From contig NZ_VSDO01000005.1 in the NCBI RefSeq assembly GCF_008084145.1, positions 620,001 to 684,000 of the forward strand: 64,000 nt of DNA, given 5' to 3'. Source of the DNA: Paenibacillus faecis (GTDB lineage Bacteria > Bacillota > Bacilli > Paenibacillales > Paenibacillaceae). Each line of letters begins with the position of its first letter. Position 1 is the first letter of the stretch. The position numbers and the translations under genes were made by a program. This document shows positions 51,665-60,480 of this stretch, piece by piece. Under the pieces are notes generated by a model. That model was given only the letters and a program-made list of their open reading frames with translations. It searched no databases and was not told the DNA's origin.

Positions 51665-51682
51665 ATACTAAACGTTTAGTAT
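51665..51682. promoter_or_regulatory. Palindromic operator upstream of the PadR-type gene
   Basis: ATACTAAACGTTTAGTAT is a perfect 18-bp palindrome, 40 bases before the PadR start, overlapping a TATACT that may be a -10 box. PadR proteins commonly bind such dyads over their own promoter, so self-repression is likely. Confidence 0.7.
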
Positions 51683-51722
51683 TAAACGATTACTATAAAA
51701 GTTATTAGAGGAGGTAACAATC

Positions 51723-52262
51723 ATGACCCGTACCATGGTATTGGGACTTTTAAAAGCCAACGGTCCGATGTCGGGGTATGAAATTCAGCAGATGATGGAA
51801 TCTTCCCAGACCGATTTGTGGGCTTACGTGAAGCCGGCATCCATTTACCATGCTCTAAAAAGACTGCAGGAGGAAGGGAAAGTGGTGTTGGAAAAGGTCG
51901 AAAAAACCGGGATGAGGACCAAATCCATCTTTAAAATTACCCAGGACGGGGTTTTAGAATTGAGCCGCTTATTGAAGACTTCTTTTTCCAACTCATCCGT
52001 TATGTTCCCCGCATCCCTGTACACGGCTTTGACATTTATGGAGAACCTGGAAGAGGACCAAATCGTGGAAGCTCTGGAAGAGCAGAAAACGCAAACTTTA
52101 AAGGTATACGCCAGCATGAAATCGGGATACGAGAAAAAGCGGAATGTACCGGGAGAAATAACTCCGAAAATCGATGTTATTTTTCATAATATTTATGACC
52201 AATGCGAGCTTCAGCTTAAATGCATCGATGAAATACTGGGGATTTTAGGGAGAGGGGTGTGA
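51723..52262 (+). CDS. PadR-family transcriptional regulator
   Basis: A 179-residue regulator with the winged helix at the N-terminus (LGLLKANGPMSGYEIQQMM; VKPASIYHALKRLQEEGKVV) and a helical C-terminal dimerisation domain (Vir_act_alpha_C-like). PadR members repress efflux or detoxification genes and release DNA on ligand binding. It overlaps an MFS exporter gene (GTGA), its likely target. GAGGAGG precedes the start, and a palindrome lies upstream. Confidence 0.9.
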   Translation: MTRTMVLGLLKANGPMSGYEIQQMMESSQTDLWAYVKPASIYHALKRLQEEGKVVLEKVEKTGMRTKSIFKITQDGVLELSRLLKTSFSNSSVMFPASLYTALTFMENLEEDQIVEALEEQKTQTLKVYASMKSGYEKKRNVPGEITPKIDVIFHNIYDQCELQLKCIDEILGILGRGV

Positions 52263-53425
52263 GCTTCATGGATTCCAACCCCCTTAAAAAATCCGTTCTG
52301 TTGGTTGTGATCGTGGCTATATTTGCGGATATGTTAATGTACGGTATCATCGTTCCGTTTCTGCCGCTCCATGCCGAATCGCTGGGTGCCTCGCAATCGG
52401 AAATCGGCTTGCTTTTTGCCAGTTATGCCATCGCTTTATTTATAGCGACGCCATTCGTCGGGGCTCTGGCAGACCGGTTAGGCCGAAAAAAGATGCTGGT
52501 GGCCGGGCTGATTGTGCTGTCGGCGACAACTTTGGTTTATGCGTTTTCTTCGAGTTTTTGGGTTCTGGTCCTGGCGCGGGCCATGCAGGGAGTAGCGGCG
52601 GCGGCGCCGTGGACGGCGGGACTTTCCTTGCTCGCCGAGGTTTTCCCTGCAAATGAGCGCGGCCGAGCGATGGGCATCGCTATGTCGGGCCAGGCGGGGG
52701 GAATTCTGCTCGGTCCGCCGGCCGGGGGCTGGCTGTATGAATGGGGCGGCTACCGTCTTCCGTTTTTGATCGCGGCGGGAATCGCTCTTTTGGCTGCGAC
52801 CATCAGCGTTGTGCTTCTGCGTCATTTGAACGATACCAAAGCGGACAAATTTATTTCCCCCTTCCGTTTGCTGCGGAGTAAGCGAGTAATAGTGATCGCT
52901 GGCGTGGCTACGGTGGGAGCCGCTTTGTTTGCAAGTATAGAGCCGACGCTGCCGATTCATTTTAATGAGGACCTGCACTTGTCCCCCTCCATGATCGGTC
53001 TGATGTTTGTGGTAGTCACCTTGATTTACGGTGCGGCTGCTCCTTGGATCGGTTCATTATCTACCCGGCTGGGGCATCTTGCAACGATCCGGATGGGGAT
53101 TGTCATGGCGGCGGTCGCATTGCCGCTAAATGCTCTTCCCACGCAAATTTGGGTGCAAATTATCGGGTTGATCGGCCTGGGAATCAGTTTGGGATTGGTG
53201 TTGACACCCGCGCTTCCGAAGCTTGCCGACATCTCGCAGGAAATAGGGGTCTCTTCCCAAGGCGCTACATTTGCGGCATATAACACGGCCTACTCGCTTG
53301 GCATGATGCTCGGTCCCCTTCTGGCGAGTGCATTGACGGATCGTTTCGGGCTTACGGCGGCATATACGACCTTGAGTGTCTTGTTTCTAATTTATTTGCT
53401 CCCTCTCCGCAAGCTAAAGGCCTAA
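52259..53425 (+). CDS. MFS multidrug-type exporter
   Basis: A 388-residue transporter with twelve hydrophobic segments and motif A GALADRLGRKKMLVAG near residue 63; motif C-like GPPAGGWLYEWGG is in segment 5. This fits the DHA1 drug:H+ antiporter group. GTG 52259 overlaps the PadR stop; ATG 52268 is an alternative. Regulation by the PadR protein is likely. Confidence 0.92.
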   Translation: MSFMDSNPLKKSVLLVVIVAIFADMLMYGIIVPFLPLHAESLGASQSEIGLLFASYAIALFIATPFVGALADRLGRKKMLVAGLIVLSATTLVYAFSSSFWVLVLARAMQGVAAAAPWTAGLSLLAEVFPANERGRAMGIAMSGQAGGILLGPPAGGWLYEWGGYRLPFLIAAGIALLAATISVVLLRHLNDTKADKFISPFRLLRSKRVIVIAGVATVGAALFASIEPTLPIHFNEDLHLSPSMIGLMFVVVTLIYGAAAPWIGSLSTRLGHLATIRMGIVMAAVALPLNALPTQIWVQIIGLIGLGISLGLVLTPALPKLADISQEIGVSSQGATFAAYNTAYSLGMMLGPLLASALTDRFGLTAAYTTLSVLFLIYLLPLRKLKA

Positions 53426-53426
53426 C

Positions 53427-53906
53427 ATGTTAGCGAACCATCAGAACTGGCACGGTCTGTCGGATTTGAAAGTCCGTGGACCTGTCGTGGAATATCCGGG
53501 GGATCTGATGATCCCGGTAGAGCGAGCGTCTTTTCCCACAAATTGCCCCTATTGCGGGAGCGGGGAGCCTTTACATAAACACGGGTGTAGGGAGCAAGTG
53601 GTGTTGGACCTGCCTGTAAAGCAAAAACATGTTAGTTTGCTAATTTTGAGGAGACGGTACAAGTGCAGAAATTGCGCCGCTGTATTTTGGGAGGAACTTT
53701 CTGAAGTGGACCGCAAAAGGAGGATGACCAAACGGCTCGTTAAGATGATCAGAGACTTGCTAATCGCCGATTATACTTATGTAGGAATTGCGAATTTGAT
53801 TGGGGTTCATGAGAAGACGGTTCGGAACATTCATAAGGATTGCAGCAAGGGGACGGGTTTCAAGGAATGTGCCAAGGGAAACTGCGATGCGGAAAGACAC
53901 CGGTAA
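53427..53906 (+). CDS. Zinc-ribbon/HTH protein, possible ISL3-type transposase fragment
   Basis: A 159-residue protein. Residues about 38-90 have CPYCGSGEPLHKHGCREQVVLDLPV (outline) and RRRYKCRNCAAVFWEEL, the zinc ribbon of ISL3-type transposases; residues about 100-145 form an HTH (LLIADYTYVGIANLIGVHEKTVRNIHKD in outline). The DDE catalytic part is missing. It may be a remnant or a stand-alone regulator of the DUF6431-like kind. It starts one base after the MFS stop with no clear ribosome site. Confidence 0.6.
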   Translation: MLANHQNWHGLSDLKVRGPVVEYPGDLMIPVERASFPTNCPYCGSGEPLHKHGCREQVVLDLPVKQKHVSLLILRRRYKCRNCAAVFWEELSEVDRKRRMTKRLVKMIRDLLIADYTYVGIANLIGVHEKTVRNIHKDCSKGTGFKECAKGNCDAERHR

Positions 53907-54122
53907 AAATATCCGAATAGTTTATGACATAAGGGCAACTTCAAACCTTAAAGGTTGGACAATGAACGAAGCACCCCGTTTAACGAAGTGTTTCGTTTAC
54001 AATATACCCCCAGCCGGTATGATGCAAACTACAAAAAAACACCTCCCGCTTGAGTTTCTTGGCTCAAATAGTCAGTGTGTTTATATGCTGGTATTCAATT
54101 TATAAAATATTCAAAGTCTTTA

Positions 54123-54196
54123 TGGAGCGGGTGAAGGGAATCGAACCCTCGCCTCAAGCTTGGGAAGCTGGCGTTCTACCATTGAACTACACCCGC
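54123..54196 (-). tRNA. tRNA-Gly (anticodon CCC)
   Basis: On the - strand a 74-base tRNA with acceptor GCGGGTG/CACCCGC and encoded TCCA end. The D arm has TAGTTCAATGGTAGAA. The anticodon loop is TTCCCAA with anticodon CCC, and the T arm is GAGGG-TTCGATT-CCCTT. The anticodon stem has one C-T mismatch. The stretch 53907-54122 upstream on the + strand holds no other feature I can support. Confidence 0.9.
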
Positions 54197-54274
54197 AAAA
54201 GCTAAGCAAGGAATATTATAACGCGAACCCGGACAAAGATCAAGTCATCGACTTGTTGGCTCGTGGTTTTCCAT

Positions 54275-54652
54275 TCACTTGACGACGATTCTGCGGGCGG
54301 CCGCCATTCCTCTTAACTCGACGTTCAGCTTCTCTTTCTCTTCATCACTAAGATGCAGGCATATTCCATAGTGGATGATCTGCGGTTCAAGCTCCTTTTG
54401 CCAACGAATTTCCCCTGTAAAGGCATAAGAGTTTTCATTGAGACGTACATGCAGGAGAAGTCTTATGTTGTGCGAAAAAGCGCGAAGGTTTAGCGCGGTC
54501 CGGATTCGACAACCCGATTTGCTGATGTCGACCAATTCGATGGGTGCGGGTTTGGTCGGTAACGGGCTTCCGTTGATTTCAACAATTTCGATCCAAGCAT
54601 CGAGCGGCGGATTAAAGGAATAGCGAAACGGTTCAGTCCTTCGATTAATCAT
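54275..54652 (-). CDS. PilZ-domain protein
   Basis: A 125-residue protein. The arginine-containing start INRRTEPFRYSF and the motif DISKSGCRIR near residue 62 match the PilZ RxxxR and [DN]xSxxG signatures that bind cyclic di-GMP. It also has LHVRLNENSYAFTGEIRW and a late HYGICLHL. It is probably a small c-di-GMP effector. Start 54652 is chosen because AGGAGG lies six bases upstream. Confidence 0.8.
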   Translation of the reverse strand: MINRRTEPFRYSFNPPLDAWIEIVEINGSPLPTKPAPIELVDISKSGCRIRTALNLRAFSHNIRLLLHVRLNENSYAFTGEIRWQKELEPQIIHYGICLHLSDEEKEKLNVELRGMAAARRIVVK

Positions 54653-54841
54653 AAATACCTCCTGCACGGCAAAGTAGTTACGATTATAGCGGAAGATCGT
54701 GACGAAAGACATCGATCCAGGGGCCTATTTTTCGACGAAATTCCCCATATTTCTCCCTATACCTTCCTAATAAGGAAACATTTTTTATTTAAAAAAGAAA
54801 AAAAGAGTCCCTCTCCACAAAAGTTTTGTTTTTTTTGCGAA

Positions 54842-54890
54842 TTTACAAAGTATTACAATCCAGCGGAATTGCTTTAACAAATGTATACGA
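54842..54890 (+). promoter_or_regulatory. Possible PhoP boxes upstream of the phosphate operon
   Basis: TTTACA (54842), ATTACA (54852), TTAACA (54874) and TATACG (54885) resemble TT[AT]ACA half-sites. Their spacing is about 10-11 bases or multiples, as in PhoP-binding regions of Bacillus. They lie 50-95 bases before the first gene of the phosphate locus. The match is suggestive only. Confidence 0.4.
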
Positions 54891-54935
54891 CAATCAATTC
54901 ATAGTTACGATGCCAATATAAAAGGGTGAAAACGA

Positions 54936-56357
54936 ATGAAGATGAGTAGAGTTCTGGGCATGATTTTAGCATCCGCGGTTGTGACATCGGCGGCGACGTT
55001 AACGTCTGCAGCGGCTGCCGGCCAAAAGCCAGCCGCGACGCAATCCGGCGCAAGCCAACTGAAAGTGGTTAACCAAAGCGTGGTGATCGACGGCGCCAGT
55101 ATTTCACTGAAAAGCGTGACGGTAAACCAAGTCGCTTTATACTCGCTTCGCGATTTGGCGGGCGGCTTGGGAGCGTCCATTAAGCAATCGGGCACCGAAT
55201 TGACCGTTACGGACAGCATGGGATTGCACGCGGTAATTTTGAAGGCCGGCGCCAAAAGCTATCGAGTTGACGGCTCAGACGCCCAGTTTGCGGTGGCTCC
55301 GCAATCGGTACAAGGTTCACTTTACGTAGAGCCGATTGCGCTTGTCAACGCCTTGGGAGGGGAAGCGCTTCCGGATACGGGGGAAATCCGCAGCATGGCT
55401 CGCTTGAGCGGCCAATTTTCCGCGCCGTTGTTTGATGCCGCCGGGAATTTACTCGTCACCCAAGAAGACGCGGAAATTCCGCAACTGATCAAAATTGGGA
55501 AAAATGGACAATACGACGTATTTTCCAACAACGGCAACATCGTGGGGGCCGCACTTTCTCCCGACCGTACCGCCGCTGCCTTTACGGATGAGAACGGCGC
55601 CCTGTTTCTGCTGAACATGGGGAACGGAACGGTGAAACGGCTTGGCACCGATACATCGGTGAAAACGGATTTGACGTGGTCGGCAGACGGAAAGAAGATT
55701 TACTTTATCCAGGGCGACAAACAGGAGAAGATTGCATACATAAGTCTGGATGAGGCCAAGGTGACGGAAGTGCTGGCTGACAAAGTCGAGAACAAATCGG
55801 AGGTCCAAGTATCCGCGGACGGCAAGAAACTCGTGTATTTTGTGACCGCGACCGGCAAAGCCGAAACGGACAAAGAAGGCACGGAAGGGTCGCTGACCAT
55901 CGACTATTCCAAAGCCGGAACGCAAGCTTTCTCGCTGGAGAAACTTGGCAATAAAGAAGCAAAACCGGTGCAATTGACCAAAGATCAGGATAACAAGTTA
56001 TATCTGTCCATATTGCCGGACGGAAGCGCGAGCTACATCAGCGCCGATCCGGAAGGGCAGCTTCAGAACAGTGTCCTGAAGCTTATCTCCCCGGACGGCA
56101 CAAAGATCAGCAATCTGGTTGCCGACGTCGATGTTGTTTCGAGCGAAGTGATCGGCGGCAAATTGATGATTCTTGCCGAGGACGCGAATGGTTGCCATCT
56201 GTTTGAAGTAGCTCCAGCGGGCGCGAAGACGGAATTGTTCGGCACGAAAGCGGCCGTTTCGGAATGGGCCGTGGCGGCGGACGGAACGATCGCGGTCATC
56301 GCGGACGGCAAAGTGATTTTGGTGAAGGACGGCAAAACGACGGAATTAACTAAATAA
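54936..56357 (+). CDS. Secreted protein with stalk domain and TolB-like propeller
   Basis: A 473-residue exported protein: a signal peptide to about residue 27, then a copper-amine-oxidase-N/stalk-like domain (VVIDGASISLKSVTVNQVALYSLRDLAGGLGA in outline; GSLYVEPIALVNALGG), then a beta-propeller of TolB/WD40-like blades (AALSPDRTAAAFTDENGALFLLNMG; LTWSADGKKIYFIQGD; VQVSADGKKLVYFV). It lies 25 bases before pstS, so it is cotranscribed and may help phosphate capture or sensing at the wall. Confidence 0.75.
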   Translation: MKMSRVLGMILASAVVTSAATLTSAAAAGQKPAATQSGASQLKVVNQSVVIDGASISLKSVTVNQVALYSLRDLAGGLGASIKQSGTELTVTDSMGLHAVILKAGAKSYRVDGSDAQFAVAPQSVQGSLYVEPIALVNALGGEALPDTGEIRSMARLSGQFSAPLFDAAGNLLVTQEDAEIPQLIKIGKNGQYDVFSNNGNIVGAALSPDRTAAAFTDENGALFLLNMGNGTVKRLGTDTSVKTDLTWSADGKKIYFIQGDKQEKIAYISLDEAKVTEVLADKVENKSEVQVSADGKKLVYFVTATGKAETDKEGTEGSLTIDYSKAGTQAFSLEKLGNKEAKPVQLTKDQDNKLYLSILPDGSASYISADPEGQLQNSVLKLISPDGTKISNLVADVDVVSSEVIGGKLMILAEDANGCHLFEVAPAGAKTELFGTKAAVSEWAVAADGTIAVIADGKVILVKDGKTTELTK

Positions 56358-56382
56358 TATAATGCGAGAGGAGTTTTTTTGA

Positions 56383-57243
56383 ATGAATTGGGTTAAAAAA
56401 TTATCTTTGGTTGCTGTAGCCTCAGCGGTGCTGCTGTCAACGACGATTTCCGGCTCGGCTTGGGCCAAGGACGATTTGAAGGGGAAAATTACGGTCAACG
56501 GCTCGACGGCTCTTTTGCCGCTTACGTTGCAGGCTGCTAAAGAGTTTCAAAAGCTGCATCCGAAAGTAAAGATCGCCGCGTCGGGGAAAGGCTCCGTTAC
56601 CGGCCCGCAGGCTGTAAAGAAGGGCATCGCGGACATCGGTGCCTGTGACTGGGACGCCAGTATGGACGTACCGGGCTTTAAAGCGTTCGAAGGGCAAGTC
56701 GCCAATAAAGTGGCGGTGATTCCGTTTGCCACAATCGTCAATAAAAGCGTGAATGTGGACAATCTTACGACGGAACAGTTGAAGGGGATTTATGCCGGTA
56801 AAATCACCAACTGGAAAGAGGTTGGCGGAAGCGACGAAGATATCGTGGTAATTACCCGTTCGTTCGGTTCGGGCACGCGCGTCAATTATCAAGCCAAGGC
56901 GCTTGACGGCGGGGATATTGTGAAGAAGGCGAAGAACTACAAGGAAGTGGGTTCCAGCGGCGACATGAAAACAGCCGTAGCCACGACGCCGAACTCCATC
57001 GGCTACATCGACCTGACCTATATCAGTGGAACTGACATCAAAGCCGTGAAGCACGACGGGGTTGAAGCCACGGTGGAAAACGTCATCAACGGCAAATATA
57101 AAATTTGGTCTTACGGGTACTACATGACGAAGGGAGAGCCTACCGGAGCAACGAAAGCATTCATCGAATACGTACAAAGCAAAAAGTTCCAGGAAGGTTC
57201 CCTGAAAAAGCTAAAGTTCATTCCGATCTCGGCAATGAAATAA
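56383..57243 (+). CDS. pstS: Phosphate ABC transporter substrate-binding protein
   Basis: A 286-residue exported binding protein. After the signal (LVAVASAVLLSTTISGSAWA) it has ITVNGSTALLPL, a phosphate-site GSGTRVNY loop near residue 165 and KGIADIGACDWDAS. No lipobox Cys is present. It delivers phosphate to PstCA. A terminator-like hairpin directly follows, suggesting that most transcripts end here and binding protein is made in excess. Confidence 0.92.
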   Translation: MNWVKKLSLVAVASAVLLSTTISGSAWAKDDLKGKITVNGSTALLPLTLQAAKEFQKLHPKVKIAASGKGSVTGPQAVKKGIADIGACDWDASMDVPGFKAFEGQVANKVAVIPFATIVNKSVNVDNLTTEQLKGIYAGKITNWKEVGGSDEDIVVITRSFGSGTRVNYQAKALDGGDIVKKAKNYKEVGSSGDMKTAVATTPNSIGYIDLTYISGTDIKAVKHDGVEATVENVINGKYKIWSYGYYMTKGEPTGATKAFIEYVQSKKFQEGSLKKLKFIPISAMK

Positions 57244-57261
57244 GTCAGGCAGCATCAATTG

Positions 57262-57292
57262 GGCCAGCCCCTGAGTTACGGGGCTGGTTTTA
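57262..57292 (+). terminator. Attenuating terminator between pstS and pstC
   Basis: CCAGCCCC (57264-57271) and GGGGCTGG (57280-57287) form a strong stem followed by TTTTAT. Partial read-through would set the ratio of PstS to PstCA. Confidence 0.8.
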
Positions 57293-57310
57293 TGTATGGG
57301 AGGAATCAGG

Positions 57311-58258
57311 GTGAATCTACCTGCTCAAAACACCGTTCCGCGCTCCGGTTCGGCCGCGGACCCGCAGGGGCAGCGGAGACAGAGGTCCAGAAATTTCCGG
57401 GCAAAGCTGGTGGACCGGCTGTTTAAAAACTACTTTCTGTTCAGTATTTTGGCGCTGTGTCTGGTCTTGGCGATGGTTATCTTCTTTATCGGCAAAACAG
57501 CGATTTTAACCTTTCGGGATGTGTCGCCGGCCGAGTTTTTCTTCTCCTTCGACTGGACGCCGGAGGAAGAACGTTTCGGCGCTGCGTTATTCATTGTCAA
57601 CACGTTGTCCTTAACCGCCTTGACGATGATCATAGCGGTCCCTATTTCCGTGGGCATGGCCATCTTGATCGCGGAAATTGCGCCTGCTTGGCTGAAAAAA
57701 ATCATTCGCCCGCTGCTGGACCTGCTGGTCGGAATTCCGTCGATCGTTTACGGGTATCTCGGTCTGACGGTACTGCTTCCGCTGCTGCGGGAATGGAGCG
57801 GTGAAGGATTGGGAGATGGCTTGTTGGCCGCGGCGCTGGTACTGACGGTCATGATTTTGCCGACGATAAGCCGCATCAGCGACGACGCCATCACGTCCGT
57901 CCCGAAAAAGTACCGTGACGGATCATACGCGCTGGGTTCCACCCGGCTGCAAACCATCTTCAAGGTTGTATTGCCGTCGGCCAGCCGCGGCATCGTCGCG
58001 GCCGTTATATTGGGCATGACCCGGGCCATCGGCGAGACCATGGCTGTGGTCATGGTGATCGGAAATACGCCGCAGCTTGCCAAATCGCTGTTTGCTTCCG
58101 CTTCGGTGCTGACAAGCAACATCGTGATGCAAATCTCCAATGTCGAGTTTGAATCAACGTGGAACTACAGTCTGCACATGATGGCGTTTTTACTGCTGCT
58201 CATCTCCTTCGTACTGATTTTGATCATCCGTTTTATCGGTAGGAAGGGAGAGGCCTAG
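57311..58258 (+). CDS. pstC: Phosphate ABC transporter permease PstC
   Basis: A 315-residue permease with six hydrophobic segments and the motif AIGETMAVVMVIGNTPQL. It also has VGIPSIVYGYLGLTVLLPLL and YRDGSYALGSTRLQTIFKVVLPSA, the ATPase contact loop. GTG 57311 has GGGAGG eight bases upstream. It overlaps no gene and is followed four bases later by pstA. Confidence 0.93.
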   Translation: MNLPAQNTVPRSGSAADPQGQRRQRSRNFRAKLVDRLFKNYFLFSILALCLVLAMVIFFIGKTAILTFRDVSPAEFFFSFDWTPEEERFGAALFIVNTLSLTALTMIIAVPISVGMAILIAEIAPAWLKKIIRPLLDLLVGIPSIVYGYLGLTVLLPLLREWSGEGLGDGLLAAALVLTVMILPTISRISDDAITSVPKKYRDGSYALGSTRLQTIFKVVLPSASRGIVAAVILGMTRAIGETMAVVMVIGNTPQLAKSLFASASVLTSNIVMQISNVEFESTWNYSLHMMAFLLLLISFVLILIIRFIGRKGEA

Positions 58259-58261
58259 GTC

Positions 58262-59143
58262 ATGAACGGATTTAAAATCTCCCGTCAAAACACCCGTTCT
58301 CTGATATGGGATCGTATCGCAACCGGTTGTTTTTACGGATTGGGCGCGGTGATCATGCTGCTGATTTTTTGGTTGTTGTTCACCATCCTGAGCAAGGGGC
58401 TGCCGCAAATATCCTGGGACTTCCTGATCAAGCTGCCGGAGGAAATCGATGCCGGCGGGGGCATCGGCCCCATGCTGTTCAACTCGTTTTACATATTGGC
58501 CCTGTCATTGCTGATCTCGATTCCGATCGGCGTCGGCGCGGGCATCTATATGGCGGAATACGCGCCGAACAACCGGTTTACGGAGGTGCTCCGCATTTGC
58601 GTAGAATCGTTGTCCTCCGTGCCGTCGATCGTATTCGGCCTGCTCGGCCTGGCGATTTTCGCCGAGTATTTCGATGTCGGCCTGACGATTCTCGGCGGCG
58701 CTGTCAGTTTGGCCTTCCTCAATTTGCCGATGCTGGCCCGCGTCACGGAAGAGGCGGTCCGGGCGGTGCCGAACGACCTTCGGAACGCGGCGTACGCCCT
58801 AGGAACGACGCATTTCCAGGCGATCCGCACCGTCGTCATCCCAGTGGCGATGCAGGCGATCATCACCGGTATTTGCCTGGTGGCCGGGCGCGCTTTCGGG
58901 GAGTCGGCCGTCATCATTTTGACGGCGGGGCTGAGCACCTCGGGGGAGATGTGGGACTTTAATTTGTTCTCCCCCGGCGAAACTTTGGCCGTTCACTTGT
59001 GGTACGTCCAATCGGAAGCGATCGTGGAGGATGCCCGGCAGATTGCCGATAAGTCGGCCGCCGTGCTTGTGTTCGTCGTGCTCCTAATCAATCTGGTTTT
59101 CCGCGTGCCGCTGTGGATCAATAACAGAAAGCTGAAAAAATAA
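58262..59143 (+). CDS. pstA: Phosphate ABC transporter permease PstA
   Basis: A 293-residue permease with six hydrophobic segments, SVPSIVFGLLGLAIF, the contact loop RNAAYALGTTHFQAIRTVVIPVAMQ (outline) and GRAFGESAVIILTAG. It forms the channel with PstC. A terminator follows immediately; neither pstB (the ATPase) nor phoU is present here. Confidence 0.93.
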   Translation: MNGFKISRQNTRSLIWDRIATGCFYGLGAVIMLLIFWLLFTILSKGLPQISWDFLIKLPEEIDAGGGIGPMLFNSFYILALSLLISIPIGVGAGIYMAEYAPNNRFTEVLRICVESLSSVPSIVFGLLGLAIFAEYFDVGLTILGGAVSLAFLNLPMLARVTEEAVRAVPNDLRNAAYALGTTHFQAIRTVVIPVAMQAIITGICLVAGRAFGESAVIILTAGLSTSGEMWDFNLFSPGETLAVHLWYVQSEAIVEDARQIADKSAAVLVFVVLLINLVFRVPLWINNRKLKK

Positions 59144-59170
59144 TCCCCGCTGCGTGAAGCAACAAAACAA

Positions 59171-59207
59171 AAGCCGCCGAAGCGAATCGCTTCGGCGGCT
59201 TTTTTTC
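59171..59207. terminator. Terminator after pstA
   Basis: AAGCCGCCGAAGCG-AAT-CGCTTCGGCGGCTT is a perfect 14-bp stem followed by seven T, with an A-rich side facing the converging peroxidase gene. Confidence 0.92.
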
Positions 59208-59238
59208 GGGGAAATCAACCCCGCCGCGGAGTAATGGC

Positions 59239-59745
59239 TTAAGGTTCAACGCTTGCAGACGGAGCGGCGAGCAGTCCCCGGATATCCGGCTCGATTTCCG
59301 CGGGTTCCGTTCGGGCGTTGTACTGTCTAACGATATTTCCGCTGCGGTCGATCAGGAATTTGACGAAATTCCATTCGATCTCCCCGGTGCGGTAAGGTTC
59401 GGGGACATGCTGCACAAGATACTTGTACAGCGGATGGGCTCCTTCGCCCTTCACCTCGATTTTGCCGAACATCGGGAAAGTCACTTGGTAGTTCAGTTCG
59501 CAGAAGCTCTTAATTTCCTCTTCGGTCCCCGGCTCCTGTCCGGCAAACTGATTGCAGGGAAAACCGAGCACGCTGAAGCCCCGATCTTTATATTTCGAAT
59601 AAAGCTCTTGAAGTCCCTTGTAGTGAGGCGTAAGTCCGCAGGCGCTGGCGGTGTTCACAATCAGCAAGACCTGCCCTTGATAGGGTTCCAGCGTGGTTTT
59701 CCGTCCGTCGATCGTCGTTACTTCGAAATCGTATAAGCGCATCAT
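59239..59745 (-). CDS. Glutathione peroxidase-family thiol peroxidase
   Basis: A 168-residue protein with the GPx motifs VNTASACGLTPHYKGLQ (peroxidatic Cys near 36), GFPCNQFAGQEPG and WNFVKFLIDRSG. It uses cysteine, not selenocysteine, and like other bacterial forms probably takes electrons from thioredoxin. It reduces hydroperoxides. Its start shares a base with the stop of the upstream thioredoxin-fold gene (TAATG). Confidence 0.93.
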   Translation of the reverse strand: MMRLYDFEVTTIDGRKTTLEPYQGQVLLIVNTASACGLTPHYKGLQELYSKYKDRGFSVLGFPCNQFAGQEPGTEEEIKSFCELNYQVTFPMFGKIEVKGEGAHPLYKYLVQHVPEPYRTGEIEWNFVKFLIDRSGNIVRQYNARTEPAEIEPDIRGLLAAPSASVEP

Positions 59746-60326
59746 TACACCAAATCACAGGCGTCCGCCGGCATCCAGTGGGCATCCTGTCCTTCCCATT
59801 TCACATTGCAGCCGATCGGGTTGGTCAACGGTACCGAAATCGGCTGATGATTCGTTAATTCCGTAAGGGCCCGTTCCAAATCATTGACGGTCATTTTGTC
59901 CGTTTCCCGGGGATTGTCCACGCCCCGTCCCGTATAGACGAGCCGGCGTTCGGAGTCGAATACGTAGAAATGAGGGGTCCGGAGGGCACCGTAAGCTTTG
60001 GCGGCCGTTTGTTCCTTATCGCGCAAATAAACCCAAGGGAAGCGGTGCTCGTTCATGCGCTGCACCATATGCTCAAAAGAGTCATTCGGATGCGTCTGCT
60101 CGCTGTTGGAATTGATCCCCACAAACGTAACCCCTTTTTCCCTGAAGGCTTCGGCGGTTTTTCTCGTAACTTCGTCGGATCCGATCACAAAAGGACAGTG
60201 GTTGCATGTGAAAAAAACAACCAAATAAGGGGAAGCGGCGAAGCTCTCCAATGCGTATTCCTTGCCGTCCGTGGCCGGAAGCCGAAAGTCCGGGGCTTTT
60301 TCACCAATCGCTAACGTAAAGCTCAT
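59745..60326 (-). CDS. Thioredoxin-fold AhpC/TSA-type protein
   Basis: A 193-residue protein starting FTLAIGEKAPDFRLPATDGKEY, with VVFFTCNHCPFVIGSDEVTRK as the active site (C-x-x-C in a CNHC form) and FYVFDSERRLVYTGRGVDNP. It is of the redoxin/AhpC-TSA group often paired with GPx. Start 60326 is chosen because GGGAGG lies nine bases upstream. It probably supports thiol redox repair together with the peroxidase downstream. Confidence 0.85.
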   Translation of the reverse strand: MSFTLAIGEKAPDFRLPATDGKEYALESFAASPYLVVFFTCNHCPFVIGSDEVTRKTAEAFREKGVTFVGINSNSEQTHPNDSFEHMVQRMNEHRFPWVYLRDKEQTAAKAYGALRTPHFYVFDSERRLVYTGRGVDNPRETDKMTVNDLERALTELTNHQPISVPLTNPIGCNVKWEGQDAHWMPADACDLV

Positions 60327-60388
60327 ATGCGTTTCCTCCCTTAGAAATAGTGTCCCTTCCATAGTAACCGATGTCACAGGCTAATCTC

Positions 60389-60410
60389 AATTTTGACACA
60401 AATCAAAATT
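60389..60410. promoter_or_regulatory. FNR/CRP-like dyad between redox operon and ldh
   Basis: AATTTTGA-CACAAA-TCAAAATT has perfect 8-bp arms. The inner TTGA-N6-TCAA resembles FNR/CRP-type sites. It lies midway between two divergent genes of redox metabolism, 63 bases from one and about 115 from the other. Confidence 0.55.
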
Positions 60411-60480
60411 CTCACGACAATGACGTAAAAGTGCAAAAAAACAGAAAGTAAATCATTGGATTGCAAATGGAGGTTACGGT

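Noticed and set aside
59239..59745. Selenocysteine in the glutathione peroxidase
   Set aside because: The catalytic position is encoded as cysteine and the frame has no internal TGA.
60389..60410. A Rex operator before ldh
   Set aside because: The dyad lacks the TTGTGA/TCACAA arms of Rex sites; the FNR/CRP-like reading fits better.
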